A stretch of 64,000 nt of DNA, from positions 57,907 through 121,906 of the forward strand of contig NZ_BCQS01000035.1 of assembly GCF_001552195.1 (NCBI RefSeq), read 5' to 3'. This document shows, one piece after another, positions 41,242 to 50,105 of this stretch. The DNA comes from Actinomadura latina NBRC 106108. Its GTDB lineage: Bacteria; Actinomycetota; Actinomycetes; Streptosporangiales; Streptosporangiaceae. The translations under genes and the position numbers were made by a program. Within the stretch, counting starts at the first letter, position 1, and the number at the start of each line of letters is the position of its first letter. The notes below the pieces were generated by a model. That model searched no databases. It was not told where the DNA came from and was given only the letters and a program-made list of their open reading frames with translations.

Positions 41242-42540
41242 ATGCTCAGAACCCATCGCCGTCTCGCGTCCGGCCTCGTCTCGGCCGCCGTCCTGGCGCT
41301 CGGCCTCTCCGCCTGCGGCGGAGACGGAGACGCCGGCTCGGACGGGACGGTCACGCTGACCGTCGACACCTTCAGCACCTTCGGGTACGAAGAGCTGTTC
41401 AAGCAGTACGAGGCCGCCCACCCCGGCATCAAGATCAAGCACCGGAACGTGGTGCAGCTCGACGAGTACCTGCCCCGCCTGGAGCAGTGGATCGCCGCGG
41501 GCAGCGGCGCCGGCGACGTCGTCGCCATCGAGGAGGGCATCCTCACCAAGTTCATGGCCCACCCCGACAAGTTCGTGAACCTGCTCGACCACGGCGCGGG
41601 CTCGCTCAAGGGCAACTTCCTGGACTGGAAGTGGAAGCAGGCGCTCAGCCCCGACGGCAAGTACCTGGTCGGCCTGGGCACCGACATCGGCGGCCTGGCC
41701 ATGTGCTACCGCACCGACCTGTTCAAGAAGGCGGGCCTGCCGACCGACCGCGACAAGGTCGGCAAACTCTGGCCGACCTGGGACGACTACATCGCCACCG
41801 GCAAGAAGTACGCGGAGAAGGCGAAGGGCTCCAAGTTCGTCGACGGCTCGGTGAACCTCTACAACACGATCCTCGCCCAGAGCGCGAGCCAGGGCGCCGG
41901 CTACACGTTCTTCGACACGTCCGGCAAGCTCGTCGCCGGCAGCAACCCCGCGGTCAAGAACGCCTGGGACACGACCCTGAGGATCCAGCAGGCCGGGCTG
42001 TCGGCCGGGCTGAAGTCGTTCGAGCCGAGCTGGGGCTCCGGCTTCAAGCAGGCCAAGTTCGCGACCATCGCGTGCCCGTCCTGGATGCTCGGCGTCATCA
42101 AGGAGAACGCCGGCGCGGACGCGTCCGGCAAGTGGGACGTCGCGGCGATCCCGGGCGGCTCGGGCAGCCGCGGCGGCTCGTTCCTGGCGGTGCCGAAGCA
42201 GAGCCGGCACGGCGCGCAGGCGGCCGAGCTGGCCAAGTACCTGACCAGCGTGAAGAGCCAGATCGCCGCGTTCAAGGCGCGCAACAACCTGCCCTCGTCC
42301 CCGCAGGCGCTGGACGACCCCGCGGTGACGTCGTTCAAGAACGAGTACTTCAGCGGCGCCCCGGTCGGGCAGATCTACGCCGCCGGCGCGAAGGCGGTCA
42401 AGCCGCTCTACCTCGGCGCCGACAACAACCCGGTCGGGCAGCGCTTCGAGGACGCGCTGCTCGCCCTGGAGCAAGGCAGGCTCGCGCCCGACGCGGCGTG
42501 GAAGAAGGCCCTCGACGACGCCGAGCGCGAAGCTCGATGA
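41242..42540 (+). CDS. ABC transporter sugar-binding lipoprotein
   Basis: 432 residues. Lipoprotein signal with lipobox LSAC (Cys25) after LVSAAVLALG; then a type 1 solute-binding fold (TVDTFSTFGYEELFKQYEAA, later GGSFLAVPKQS). GAGGA precedes ATG 41242. First gene of binding protein-permease-permease-GH1-LacI. Expected to bind beta-gluco-oligosaccharides released by GH16 (inference from neighbours). No ATPase gene is present, as in actinomycete sugar systems that share an MsiK-type ATPase. Confidence 0.95.
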   Translation: MLRTHRRLASGLVSAAVLALGLSACGGDGDAGSDGTVTLTVDTFSTFGYEELFKQYEAAHPGIKIKHRNVVQLDEYLPRLEQWIAAGSGAGDVVAIEEGILTKFMAHPDKFVNLLDHGAGSLKGNFLDWKWKQALSPDGKYLVGLGTDIGGLAMCYRTDLFKKAGLPTDRDKVGKLWPTWDDYIATGKKYAEKAKGSKFVDGSVNLYNTILAQSASQGAGYTFFDTSGKLVAGSNPAVKNAWDTTLRIQQAGLSAGLKSFEPSWGSGFKQAKFATIACPSWMLGVIKENAGADASGKWDVAAIPGGSGSRGGSFLAVPKQSRHGAQAAELAKYLTSVKSQIAAFKARNNLPSSPQALDDPAVTSFKNEYFSGAPVGQIYAAGAKAVKPLYLGADNNPVGQRFEDALLALEQGRLAPDAAWKKALDDAEREAR

Positions 42541-43511
42541 CGATCTCCATCGGCTCCCGCACGGGACCCCGGGCGGCCCGGCCGCCCGGGGCCCCGGCCC
42601 CGCGCCGCCGGGCGCGCACCGCGCTCACCCGCTGGGACATGAAGTTCTCGCCGTACCTGTTCATCTCCCCGTACTTCCTGCTGTTCTTCCTCTTCGGGCT
42701 CTTCCCGATGGGTTACACCGTCTGGGTCGCCCTGCACGACTGGGAGCTGCTCGGCGCCCACGAGTTCGTCGGCCTGGAGAACTTCCGGCTCGTCCTGACC
42801 GACCCGCAGTTCTGGAACTCCGTCCGCAACACGGTCGGCATGTTCGTCATCGCCACCGTCCCGCAGCTGCTGGCCGCGCTGGTGCTGGCGAACGCGCTCA
42901 ACCAGCGGATGCGCGGGCGGACGCTCGTCCGGATGGGCGTGCTCGTCCCGATGATCACCTCGATCGCCGCGGTGGCCATCGTGTTCGGCCAGCTGTTCAG
43001 CCGGGACTTCGGCCTCGTCAACTGGGTGCTCGGCTGGTTCGGCGTCGACCACCTCGACTGGGCCGCGCGGCGCTGGACATCCTGGCTCGCCGTCTCGGTG
43101 ATGGTCGACTGGCGGTGGACCGGCTACAACGCGCTGATCTACCTCGCCGCGATGCAGTCGATCCCGCGCGACCTCTACGAGGCGGCGTCGATCGACGGGG
43201 CCTCCCGGATCCGCCAGTTCTGGACGATCACGCTGCCGCTGCTGCGGCCGACCATCATCTTCACCGCGATCGTCTCCACGATCGGCGGGTTCCAGCTGTT
43301 CACCGAGCCGCTGCTGTTCGGCAACGGCGACATGGCCGGCGGATCGCTGCGGCAGTTCCAGACGGTCACCATGTACATGTTCGAGAACGCGTTCCGGCGG
43401 TTCGACTACGGCTACGCGTCCGCCGTCTCCTGGATGCTCTTCATGCTCATCCTCCTCGGATCCCTCCTCAACTTCGTGTGGCTGCGGCGCATGGGAGGCG
43501 GCACCAGATGA
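42537..43511 (+). CDS. Sugar ABC transporter permease (MalF-like)
   Basis: 324 residues from ATG 42537, overlapping the binding-protein stop (ATGA). A basic Pro-rich leader of about 35 residues, then six membrane helices beginning YLFISPYFLLFFLFGLFPMG. The ATPase-contact EAA loop is EAASIDGASRIRQFWTITLP. ATGA overlap with the next permease. Confidence 0.95.
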   Translation: MTISIGSRTGPRAARPPGAPAPRRRARTALTRWDMKFSPYLFISPYFLLFFLFGLFPMGYTVWVALHDWELLGAHEFVGLENFRLVLTDPQFWNSVRNTVGMFVIATVPQLLAALVLANALNQRMRGRTLVRMGVLVPMITSIAAVAIVFGQLFSRDFGLVNWVLGWFGVDHLDWAARRWTSWLAVSVMVDWRWTGYNALIYLAAMQSIPRDLYEAASIDGASRIRQFWTITLPLLRPTIIFTAIVSTIGGFQLFTEPLLFGNGDMAGGSLRQFQTVTMYMFENAFRRFDYGYASAVSWMLFMLILLGSLLNFVWLRRMGGGTR

Positions 43512-44389
43512 TGATCCTCAAGGCGCCGGGGAAGCCCCGGCGGAGGCGCGGCGGCGCCGTCGCGGCGCTGTGGGACGCCGGGCCCCTCACCCGCGTCACG
43601 CTCCTCGCGACGATCGCGCTGTCGCTGTTCCCCCTCTACTGGATGGTCGTCGTCGCGACCCGCACGAACGACGTCGTCGGCTCGACGCCGCCGCCGCTCA
43701 CCCCGGGCGGCGAACTGGGCCGCAACCTCGCCCGGCTGTTCGGCAACGAGCAGGCGCGCTTCACCCTCGGCCTGGTCAACTCGGCCATCGCCGCCACGGC
43801 CGTCACCGTCTCCACGCTGCTGTTCGCCTCGCTGGCCGGATTCGCCTTCGCGAAGCTGCGCTTCCGGGGGCGGGGCGCGCTGCTGCTGGTCATGCTGGCG
43901 ACGATGATGGTGCCGGTCCAGATGGGCATCATCCCGCTCTACATGCTGATGGCCGAGATCGGCTGGACGGGGAAACTCCAGGCCGTCATCGTGCCGTTCC
44001 TGGTCACCGGATTCGGCGTGTTCATGATGCGGCAGTACACGATGCAGGCCGTCCCGGACGAGCTCATCGAGAGCGCCCGCATCGACGGCTGCTCGACGTT
44101 CCGCATCTACTGGAGCGTCGTGCTGCCCGTCCTGCGGCCCGCCATGGCCGTCCTCGGGCTGTTCACGTTCATGCAGACCTGGAACGAGTTCATCTGGCCG
44201 CTGGCCGTGCTCAACCCCGACAACCCGACCGTCCAGTACTCCCTCAACCTGCTCAACGGCGCCTACTACACCGACTACTCGCTGATGTTCACCGGCACCG
44301 CGGTGGCGACGCTCCCCCTGCTTGCCGTCTTCGTGCTGTTCGGACGCCAGATCATCAGCGGAATCATGGACGGCGCTCTCAAGGCATGA
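43508..44389 (+). CDS. Sugar ABC transporter permease (MalG-like)
   Basis: 293 residues, six membrane helices. EAA loop ESARIDGCSTFRIYWSVVLP. Start ATG 43508 overlaps the previous stop (ATGA); a second ATG follows at once. It pairs with the preceding permease to form the membrane channel. Confidence 0.95.
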   Translation: MMILKAPGKPRRRRGGAVAALWDAGPLTRVTLLATIALSLFPLYWMVVVATRTNDVVGSTPPPLTPGGELGRNLARLFGNEQARFTLGLVNSAIAATAVTVSTLLFASLAGFAFAKLRFRGRGALLLVMLATMMVPVQMGIIPLYMLMAEIGWTGKLQAVIVPFLVTGFGVFMMRQYTMQAVPDELIESARIDGCSTFRIYWSVVLPVLRPAMAVLGLFTFMQTWNEFIWPLAVLNPDNPTVQYSLNLLNGAYYTDYSLMFTGTAVATLPLLAVFVLFGRQIISGIMDGALKA

Positions 44390-44445
44390 CGAGCCACTCG
44401 CGCCCGACGAGCCACCCTTCACCAGCGGAGAGACCAGCCAGAACG

Positions 44446-45846
44446 ATGACCGCCACGACGCTCCAGACCGACGACCGGCCCCTCACCTTCCCGCCAGGCT
44501 TCATCTGGGGAGCCGCCACCGCCGCCTACCAGATCGAGGGCGCGGCGCGAGACGACGGCCGCGGCCCCTCGATCTGGGACGCCTTCTGCCGCGTCCCCGG
44601 CAAGGTCGCCGGCGGGCACACCGGCGACGTGGCCTGCGACCACTACCACCGCTTCCGCGACGACATCCGGCTGATGGCCGATCTCGGGCTGGACGTCTAC
44701 CGCTTCTCGGTGGCCTGGCCGCGGGTGCAGCCCGACGGCTCCGGCCCGGTCGACCCGCGCGGCATCGGGTTCTACGACCGGCTGGTGGACGCGCTCCTCG
44801 ACGCGGGGATCACGCCGTACGCCACCCTCTACCACTGGGACCTGCCGCAGGCGCTGGAGGACCGCGGCGGCTGGACGTCCCGCGACACCGCCCTGCGCTT
44901 CGCGGACTACGCCGGCCTCGTCCACACCCGCCTCGCCGACCGCGTCGGCACCTGGACGACGATCAACGAGCCGTGGGTGGCCGCTTACCTCGGCTACGGG
45001 GCGGGCGTGCACGCCCCCGGCCGGACCAGCGCCGCCGACGCCGTCCGCGCCGCGCACCACCTGCTCCTCGCGCACGGCCTGGCCACCCGCCGGCTGCGCG
45101 CCGGCGGGGCCGCCCAGATCTCGCTGACCCTCAACCTCGCGCCGGTCGTCGCCACCCGCACCTCCGAGGAGGACGCCGCCGCGGCCGGACTCGTGGACGC
45201 GATGCTCAACCGGCAGTTCCTCGACCCGGTGCTGCGCGGGGAGTACGCCGGGCCGGTCCTCGCCGTCGCGTCCCGCAACGGGGGGCTCGACCACGTCCAC
45301 GGCGACGACCTGGCCGTGATCGCCGAGCCGATCGACTCGCTCGGCATCAACTACTACAACCCGACCTACGTGGCGGCGGCCCCCGGCACCCCGCCGAACC
45401 CCGCCTACCCCGGCTCCGAAGGGATCGCGTTCCCGCCGGCCGGGCCGCCGCACACCGCGATGGGCTGGCCCATCGTCCCGGCGGGCCTGGGCGACCTCCT
45501 CACCCGCCTCAGCCGCGACTACCCGGGGACGCCGCTCGTCGTCACCGAGAACGGCGCCGCGTTCGACGACGTCCCCGACGCGGACGGACGGGTGCGCGAC
45601 GACGCCCGCATCCGCTACCTCGACGCGCACCTGCGCGCCGCGCACGCCGCGCTCACCGCCGGTGCGGACCTGCGGGGCTATCTCGTATGGTCGTTCCTGG
45701 ACAATTTCGAGTGGGCCGAGGGCTACGGCAAGAGGTTCGGCATCGTCTACGTCGACTACGCGGACCAGCGCCGCCTGCCCAAGGACAGCGCACAGTGGTT
45801 CAGCGACGTCATCGCCCGCAACGGGCTCGGGGGAGAATCGGCGTGA
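44446..45846 (+). CDS. GH1 beta-glucosidase
   Basis: 466 residues. Typical GH1 N-terminus FPPGFIWGAATAAYQIEG, acid/base E175 in TINEPW, nucleophile E368 in VVTENGAA, and LVWSFLDNFEW-like YLVWSFLDNFEWAEGYGKRF. No signal peptide, so intracellular. An in-frame ATG at 44386 overlaps the permease stop (ATGA) and could be the real start, adding 20 residues; 44446 gives the family-like length. It should hydrolyse imported beta-glucosides. GTGA overlap with the LacI gene. Confidence 0.95.
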   Translation: MTATTLQTDDRPLTFPPGFIWGAATAAYQIEGAARDDGRGPSIWDAFCRVPGKVAGGHTGDVACDHYHRFRDDIRLMADLGLDVYRFSVAWPRVQPDGSGPVDPRGIGFYDRLVDALLDAGITPYATLYHWDLPQALEDRGGWTSRDTALRFADYAGLVHTRLADRVGTWTTINEPWVAAYLGYGAGVHAPGRTSAADAVRAAHHLLLAHGLATRRLRAGGAAQISLTLNLAPVVATRTSEEDAAAAGLVDAMLNRQFLDPVLRGEYAGPVLAVASRNGGLDHVHGDDLAVIAEPIDSLGINYYNPTYVAAAPGTPPNPAYPGSEGIAFPPAGPPHTAMGWPIVPAGLGDLLTRLSRDYPGTPLVVTENGAAFDDVPDADGRVRDDARIRYLDAHLRAAHAALTAGADLRGYLVWSFLDNFEWAEGYGKRFGIVYVDYADQRRLPKDSAQWFSDVIARNGLGGESA

Positions 45847-46835
45847 AACGTCCCACGCTGGAGGCCGTGGCGGCCAGGGCCGGGGTTTCCCGGGCCACGG
45901 TGTCGCGCGTGGTCAACGGCTCGTCGACGGTGAATCCGGAGATCCGCACGGCCGTCCAGCGCGCCGTCGAGGAACTCGGCTACGTCCCGAACTCGGCGGC
46001 CCGCAGCCTGGTGACCCAGCGCACCGGATCGATCGGCCTGGTCGTCTCCGAGCCGCCCGCCCGGGTCTTCTCCGACGACCCCTTCTTCTCCCAGGTCATC
46101 CGCACCGTCAGCCAGGAGCTGGAGGCCGCCGACAAGCAGGTCGTGCTCATGATGCCGTCCTCACCGGCGGGCCAGACGAGGGTGGAGCGGTACGTCGCGG
46201 GCGGCCACGTGGACGGCGTCATCCTGCTGTCCCAGCACGGCTCGGACCCCCTCCCCGCGGCCCTCCTGCGCACAGGCGTCCCGGTGGTGTCGCACGGCCG
46301 CCCCGTCTCCACGGCGCGCCCGCCCTACTGCGACGCCGACAACGTCGCGGGCGCGCGTGCCGCCGTGGAGCACCTGCTCGCCAGGGGCCGGCGGCGCATC
46401 GCCACCATCAGCGGCCCGCTCGACATGTCCGCCGCGCTGGACCGGCTGGCCGGCTACCGCGAGACGCTCTCCGGCACCGGCCGCCGCTCCCTGGCCGCCA
46501 TGGGCGACTTCACCCGCGAATCGGGCGCGGCCGCCATGCAGCAACTCCTGGAGGACGACCCGGACCTCGACGCGGTGTTCGCCGCGAGCGACCTCATGGC
46601 GATCGGCGCCGTGTACACCCTGCGGAAGACCGGGCGCCGCGTCCCCGACGACGTCGCCGTCGTCGGCTTCGACGACATCGAGGCCGCCCGCTTCACCGAC
46701 CCGCCGCTGACCACCGTCCGCCAGCCGATAGACGACGTGGCCCAGACCATCGTCCGCATGCTCCTGACCGGCGTGGACGAGCAGGCCGCCCCGAAGATCT
46801 TCCCCACCACCCTGATCATCCGCGACTCCACCTGA
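45843..46835 (+). CDS. LacI-family transcriptional repressor
   Basis: 330 residues from GTG 45843, overlapping the GH1 stop (GTGA). HTH about 4-25 (TLEAVAARAGVSRATVSRVV) and hinge helix YVPNSAARSLVTQRT; then a periplasmic-binding-protein-like effector domain (VFAASDLMAIGAVYTLRKTG). Last gene of the uptake operon. The palindromes with central CG at 41048 and 41180 are its probable operators; a beta-gluco-oligosaccharide such as laminaribiose or cellobiose is the probable inducer (inference). Confidence 0.95.
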   Translation: MKRPTLEAVAARAGVSRATVSRVVNGSSTVNPEIRTAVQRAVEELGYVPNSAARSLVTQRTGSIGLVVSEPPARVFSDDPFFSQVIRTVSQELEAADKQVVLMMPSSPAGQTRVERYVAGGHVDGVILLSQHGSDPLPAALLRTGVPVVSHGRPVSTARPPYCDADNVAGARAAVEHLLARGRRRIATISGPLDMSAALDRLAGYRETLSGTGRRSLAAMGDFTRESGAAAMQQLLEDDPDLDAVFAASDLMAIGAVYTLRKTGRRVPDDVAVVGFDDIEAARFTDPPLTTVRQPIDDVAQTIVRMLLTGVDEQAAPKIFPTTLIIRDST

Positions 46836-46877
46836 CCCGCCGGACGGCCGGACACGGGAGCGCTGAGAGAGCACGAA

Positions 46878-46906
46878 GGCCGGGCGACAAAGATCGGCCC
46901 CCGGCC
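46878..46906. terminator. Hairpin between lacI and tRNA-Arg
   Basis: GGCCGGG (46878-46884) pairs with CCCGGCC (46900-46906) across 15 nt. On the minus strand it follows the tRNA by about 10 nt and then reads TTCG; on the plus strand it follows lacI. It may serve both. Confidence 0.55.
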
Positions 46907-46916
46907 CCCACATGGG

Positions 46917-46989
46917 CGCCTCCGGCAGGATTCGAACCTGCGACACCCGCTTTAGGAGAGCGGTGCTCTATCCCCTGAGCTACGGAGGC
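46917..46989 (-). tRNA. tRNA-Arg (anticodon CCU)
   Basis: The minus strand folds into a cloverleaf: acceptor GCCTCCG/CGGAGGC, D arm GCTC...GAGC, anticodon arm CCGCT-CTCCTAA-AGCGG (anticodon CCT), T arm GCAGG-TTCGAAT-CCTGC, discriminator G. CCA is not encoded. Reads the rare codon AGG. Confidence 0.96.
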
Positions 46990-47123
46990 TTGTCGTCGCT
47001 CCGCGCTAGAGCGTAGCGGACGGCACGTACAGGGTAGGGGAAAGGGAGCGGTGAGCGCTTCTTCTTATGGGGTGACTGGGGCCTCTAGGCCGGGTGGGGC
47101 CCGGGTGGGTACGCTTCGGTGCC

Positions 47124-47570
47124 GTGACGGGTCGGCATCGCGGGCAGCCGAAGGGCAATGCTGCCGAGGACGAGGTGTTGGACGAGCGCGCGTCCCGGGG
47201 CAGACGGGTCGCGGTGATCGTCGGTGCCTTCGCGGTTCCGGTGCTGGTGGCGTCCGTGATCGCGGTCGGGATGCGGGACGAGCCCGTCCGGGACCGGCCG
47301 GAGACGGCGGGGACGCCGGTGCAGAACATCGCGCCGGCCGCGCCGGAGAGCGAGCCGACGTACGGGAAGTACGTGCCGCCCGAGCAGGAGCCTCAGGCCG
47401 CGACGAAGGCGCCGAAGCGGGCGCCTACGCCGGTGAAGCCGCGGAAGACCGCGACCCCCACGCCGGCTCCGTCCCCGACAGGGCGGGCGCGGCGGCCGTG
47501 CCCGGCGGGATGGGACGACGTGTGGTGGATGCGCCGGTGGTGCGAGCGCCATGGTTACGGTGCCCGTTGA
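47124..47570 (+). CDS. Hypothetical single-pass membrane protein
   Basis: About 148 residues from GTG 47124 (start uncertain; the frame is open to 47094). Basic N-terminus, one membrane helix (VAVIVGAFAVPVLVASVIAV, about 29-48), a Pro/Ala/Lys/Thr-rich spacer of about 70 residues and a short C-terminal module PCPAGWDDVWWMRRWCERHG with two cysteines and four tryptophans. Probably anchored with the C-terminus outside the cell. No family recognised. Confidence 0.65.
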   Translation: MTGRHRGQPKGNAAEDEVLDERASRGRRVAVIVGAFAVPVLVASVIAVGMRDEPVRDRPETAGTPVQNIAPAAPESEPTYGKYVPPEQEPQAATKAPKRAPTPVKPRKTATPTPAPSPTGRARRPCPAGWDDVWWMRRWCERHGYGAR

Positions 47571-47652
47571 ACCGGTTACGCACAGGTCATCGTAGAACCT
47601 GTAGTAGCGTTCTGCCGCTGTTTCGCATCTGGGCATCTGGAGGAAGACGACC

Positions 47653-48693
47653 GTGCCGAACCCCCGGTCGGCGGCGCTGACCGCGGTATTCCTGGTGATG
47701 GCGACGCTGTCATCGCACCCCGCGCACGCGGCCACGGGCGGCCGGGCCGACACGCTGGAGTCGCTGCGCCGCGAGGCGGCGAAGGCCCGTGACCAGTTGC
47801 AGAAGGCCACCGATCAGATGAAGGGCCGGCAGAAGGACCTCGCCGCCTCGCAGGTCAAGCTGCGCGGCACGCTGAAGGACCTCGCCGTGGCCGAGGCCGA
47901 GCTGAACCGGATCCGGGAACCGCTGGCCAGGCTGGCGAACTCGTCCTATCAGCAGAGCGGCGCGGCCGGATCGATGGCCATCTTCGGGGGCGGCGACCCG
48001 GGCCAGGCGCTGCGGTCGACGGCGGACGTGACACTGCTCGCCCAGACGCAGCAGGCGCTGGTGGACCGTGCCGACGACCTGCAGAACCGGCGGCAGCGGC
48101 TCGCGTCCACCGCGCAGGACCTGCAGTCGCGCAACGCGGTCGAGCAGACCCGCCTCCAGCAGGAGGTGGACGGGCTGAAGAACAAGTCGGCGCAGCTGAC
48201 GAAGCAGCTCAACGCGATGCTCGACAAGCTGGCGGTGTCGCGGCAGAAGCGGCTGGAGCTCGGCTGCGACAAGAGCCTCGCGGCGGACGCGAAGAAGTTC
48301 CCCAACGGGCTCATCCCGTCGAAGTACCTGTGCCCGCTGCCGCAGAAGGGCGGGCACATGCTGCGGGCGGACGCGGCGCTCTCCTTCTACAAGCTGAACG
48401 CCGCGTACAAGCGCGGGTTCGGACGGGACATGTGCGTGACGGACGCGTACCGGAGCCTGTCCGAGCAGCACGCGGTCTACGCGCGGCGCCCCGGTTTCGC
48501 GGCCGTCCCCGGGACGAGCAACCACGGCAAGGGCCAGGCGCTCGACCTGTGCGGCGGTGTGCAGAGCTCGGGTTCGGTCCAGTTCAACTGGATGGAGGCC
48601 CACGCCGGGAAGTACGGCTGGATTCACCCGTCGTGGGCCTACAGCAACCCGTTCGAGCCCTGGCACTGGGAGTTCGGCACCGAGAACGAGTGA
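47653..48693 (+). CDS. Secreted D-alanyl-D-alanine carboxypeptidase (VanY/M15B) with coiled coil
   Basis: 346 residues from GTG 47653 with GGAGGAAG upstream. Signal peptide about 1-27 (AVFLVMATLSSHPAHA), long coiled coil about 30-205 rich in Lys/Gln/Leu/Asp, then an M15B peptidase domain about 225-346 with zinc motif SNHGKGQALDL and C-terminal EPWHWEFG. Expected to trim D-Ala from peptidoglycan stem peptides at the wall. Coiled-coil plus peptidase resembles wall-hydrolase regulators, so attachment to a partner is possible. Confidence 0.93.
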   Translation: MPNPRSAALTAVFLVMATLSSHPAHAATGGRADTLESLRREAAKARDQLQKATDQMKGRQKDLAASQVKLRGTLKDLAVAEAELNRIREPLARLANSSYQQSGAAGSMAIFGGGDPGQALRSTADVTLLAQTQQALVDRADDLQNRRQRLASTAQDLQSRNAVEQTRLQQEVDGLKNKSAQLTKQLNAMLDKLAVSRQKRLELGCDKSLAADAKKFPNGLIPSKYLCPLPQKGGHMLRADAALSFYKLNAAYKRGFGRDMCVTDAYRSLSEQHAVYARRPGFAAVPGTSNHGKGQALDLCGGVQSSGSVQFNWMEAHAGKYGWIHPSWAYSNPFEPWHWEFGTENE

Positions 48694-48715
48694 CCTCCCG
48701 GCGCGCGGGGCCGAG

Positions 48716-48747
48716 GTCCTAGGAGGGGATCGTCCTAGGAGGGGATC
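48716..48747. repeat. 16-bp perfect tandem duplication over the mscL stop codon
   Basis: GTCCTAGGAGGGGATC occurs at 48716-48731 and 48732-48747. The second copy contains the mscL stop and last codons, the first lies just downstream. Confidence 0.95.
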
Positions 48748-49148
48748 TCGGTGGCCGGAACGAGCTGCGCGGTGCAGTAGCGGCACCGGCGGGCCTTCAC
48801 CGGGATCTCGCTGAGGCACTGCGGGCACTCGCGCTCGCCGGCCTCCTTGCCGCGGTCCATCCGCTCGATCAGCTTCGCGGTCGGCAGGACGACCAGGAAG
48901 TAGACGATCACCGCCGTGATCGCGAACGCGACCGCCGACGTGACGAAGATCCCGTAGGGGAACGTCGTGCCGTCGATGGTGACGGCCAGCCGGGTGTAGT
49001 CCGGCTTCCCGCCGAGAAGCGCGATCAGCGGGGTGATGAACGAGTTCGCGAAGTCCTTCACGAGGCTCGCGAACGCGGCTCCGACGACGAACGCGACCGC
49101 GAGGTCGACCAGGTTCCCGCGGAAGAGGAACTTCTTGAATCCGCTCAT
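48735..49148 (-). CDS. mscL: Large-conductance mechanosensitive channel with zinc-ribbon tail
   Basis: 137 residues. Typical MscL start SGFKKFLFRGNLVDLAVAFV (N-terminal helix and TM1), loop with TIDGTTFPYGIF, TM2 AVAFAITAVIVYFLVVLPTA. The C-terminus continues into a Cys4 zinc ribbon CPQCLSEIPVKARRCRYC, an addition found in some actinobacterial MscL and absent from E. coli MscL. It releases solutes on hypo-osmotic shock. The gene end is duplicated. Confidence 0.96.
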   Translation of the reverse strand: MSGFKKFLFRGNLVDLAVAFVVGAAFASLVKDFANSFITPLIALLGGKPDYTRLAVTIDGTTFPYGIFVTSAVAFAITAVIVYFLVVLPTAKLIERMDRGKEAGERECPQCLSEIPVKARRCRYCTAQLVPATEIPS

Positions 49149-49316
49149 ATGTGGACTCCAGGGGATATCGGGGGAGCGCCCTCTCGGCTGGAGGAGGCGC
49201 TGGAATGGCTACGGATGGTAATGAACCGCCCATGGTTCGCCAAGTCGGCCCCTCAGCCGACCACCTCGTCCAGGCCCCGCCGCGTTCACCGGCGAACCGG
49301 TGCGACCATCGCCCTG

Positions 49317-50105
49317 CTACCGGTACTGGCCGGTGATCGTCAGGGACAGGGGCGGGGTGGCGGCCGCCAGGGCCAGGGCTTGGGCTCTGTCGGTCGCGAG
49401 GACGATCAGGGCTCCGTCCTGGCCGCCGTCCTCGTCCGCCGGTGAGACCGCCACGACTGAGACCCCCGAAACCACGATCCGGGCCTCACCCCACTCCGGC
49501 CCGCCCCAAGCGGCGGGCTGGCCGGTCGGGGGGACGAGTGAGGCGTTCCGCTGGTGGCCGCCTGCGTCTGCCAGGGGACTAGCAGTGGCTGTTGCTGCTG
49601 AAACCACGCCACGGAAGGCCGCCCTCCGTGGTCCGCTCGCAGCGTTGGTCACGGCGGATTGGGGTGTGGTGGGTGGCAGGTCGGGGGTGGAGGGTGAGGG
49701 GCGGGACAGGACGTCTATGTGGTCGCCGGGGTGGAGCAGGCGGACGGCGGCGGCGTCGGCTATGCGGACCGGGGTGGCCACCGTGCCGGGGGCGTAGCCC
49801 TTGAGGAGGGCTTCGCCTAGTACGCGGGCGTCGGTCAGGGGCTCGTTCTTGCGCATCGGGGTCGCCAGGACACGGCCCTCGGGGGAGGAGCGGAGGGCGC
49901 CGGACGGGACGGCCGCGGGTGGGAGGTCAACGTGGTGCAGGTCGGCGGAGGTCAGGGTCTTGCCCGCTGGGAGGTCGCGGGCGGCGGCCGGGACGCGGAC
50001 GGACGGGGGCGGGGCGGGCCGCAGGGCCGGCAGGGCCAGCCCGGCGGCGGCCGCGGCGAACAGGGCCGCCAGGGGCCGCCGCAGCCGGGTTAAGCGGGGG
50101 GTCAC
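49317..50105 (-). CDS. SAF-domain (CpaB/FlgA-like) secreted protein
   Basis: 262 residues from GTG 50105, overlapping the MTA phosphorylase stop (GTGA). A signal-anchor about 8-30 (RRPLAALFAAAAAGLALPAL), then SAF domain VPAAARDLPAGKTLTSADLH and a CpaB-like second part (GTVATPVRIADAAAVRLLHPGDHIDVL) with a disordered Ser/Thr/Pro insertion and ALIVLATDRAQALALAAA at the end. CpaB proteins act in Flp pilus assembly, but no pilus genes are in view, so the role is open. Confidence 0.88.
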   Translation of the reverse strand: MTPRLTRLRRPLAALFAAAAAGLALPALRPAPPPSVRVPAAARDLPAGKTLTSADLHHVDLPPAAVPSGALRSSPEGRVLATPMRKNEPLTDARVLGEALLKGYAPGTVATPVRIADAAAVRLLHPGDHIDVLSRPSPSTPDLPPTTPQSAVTNAASGPRRAAFRGVVSAATATASPLADAGGHQRNASLVPPTGQPAAWGGPEWGEARIVVSGVSVVAVSPADEDGGQDGALIVLATDRAQALALAAATPPLSLTITGQYR

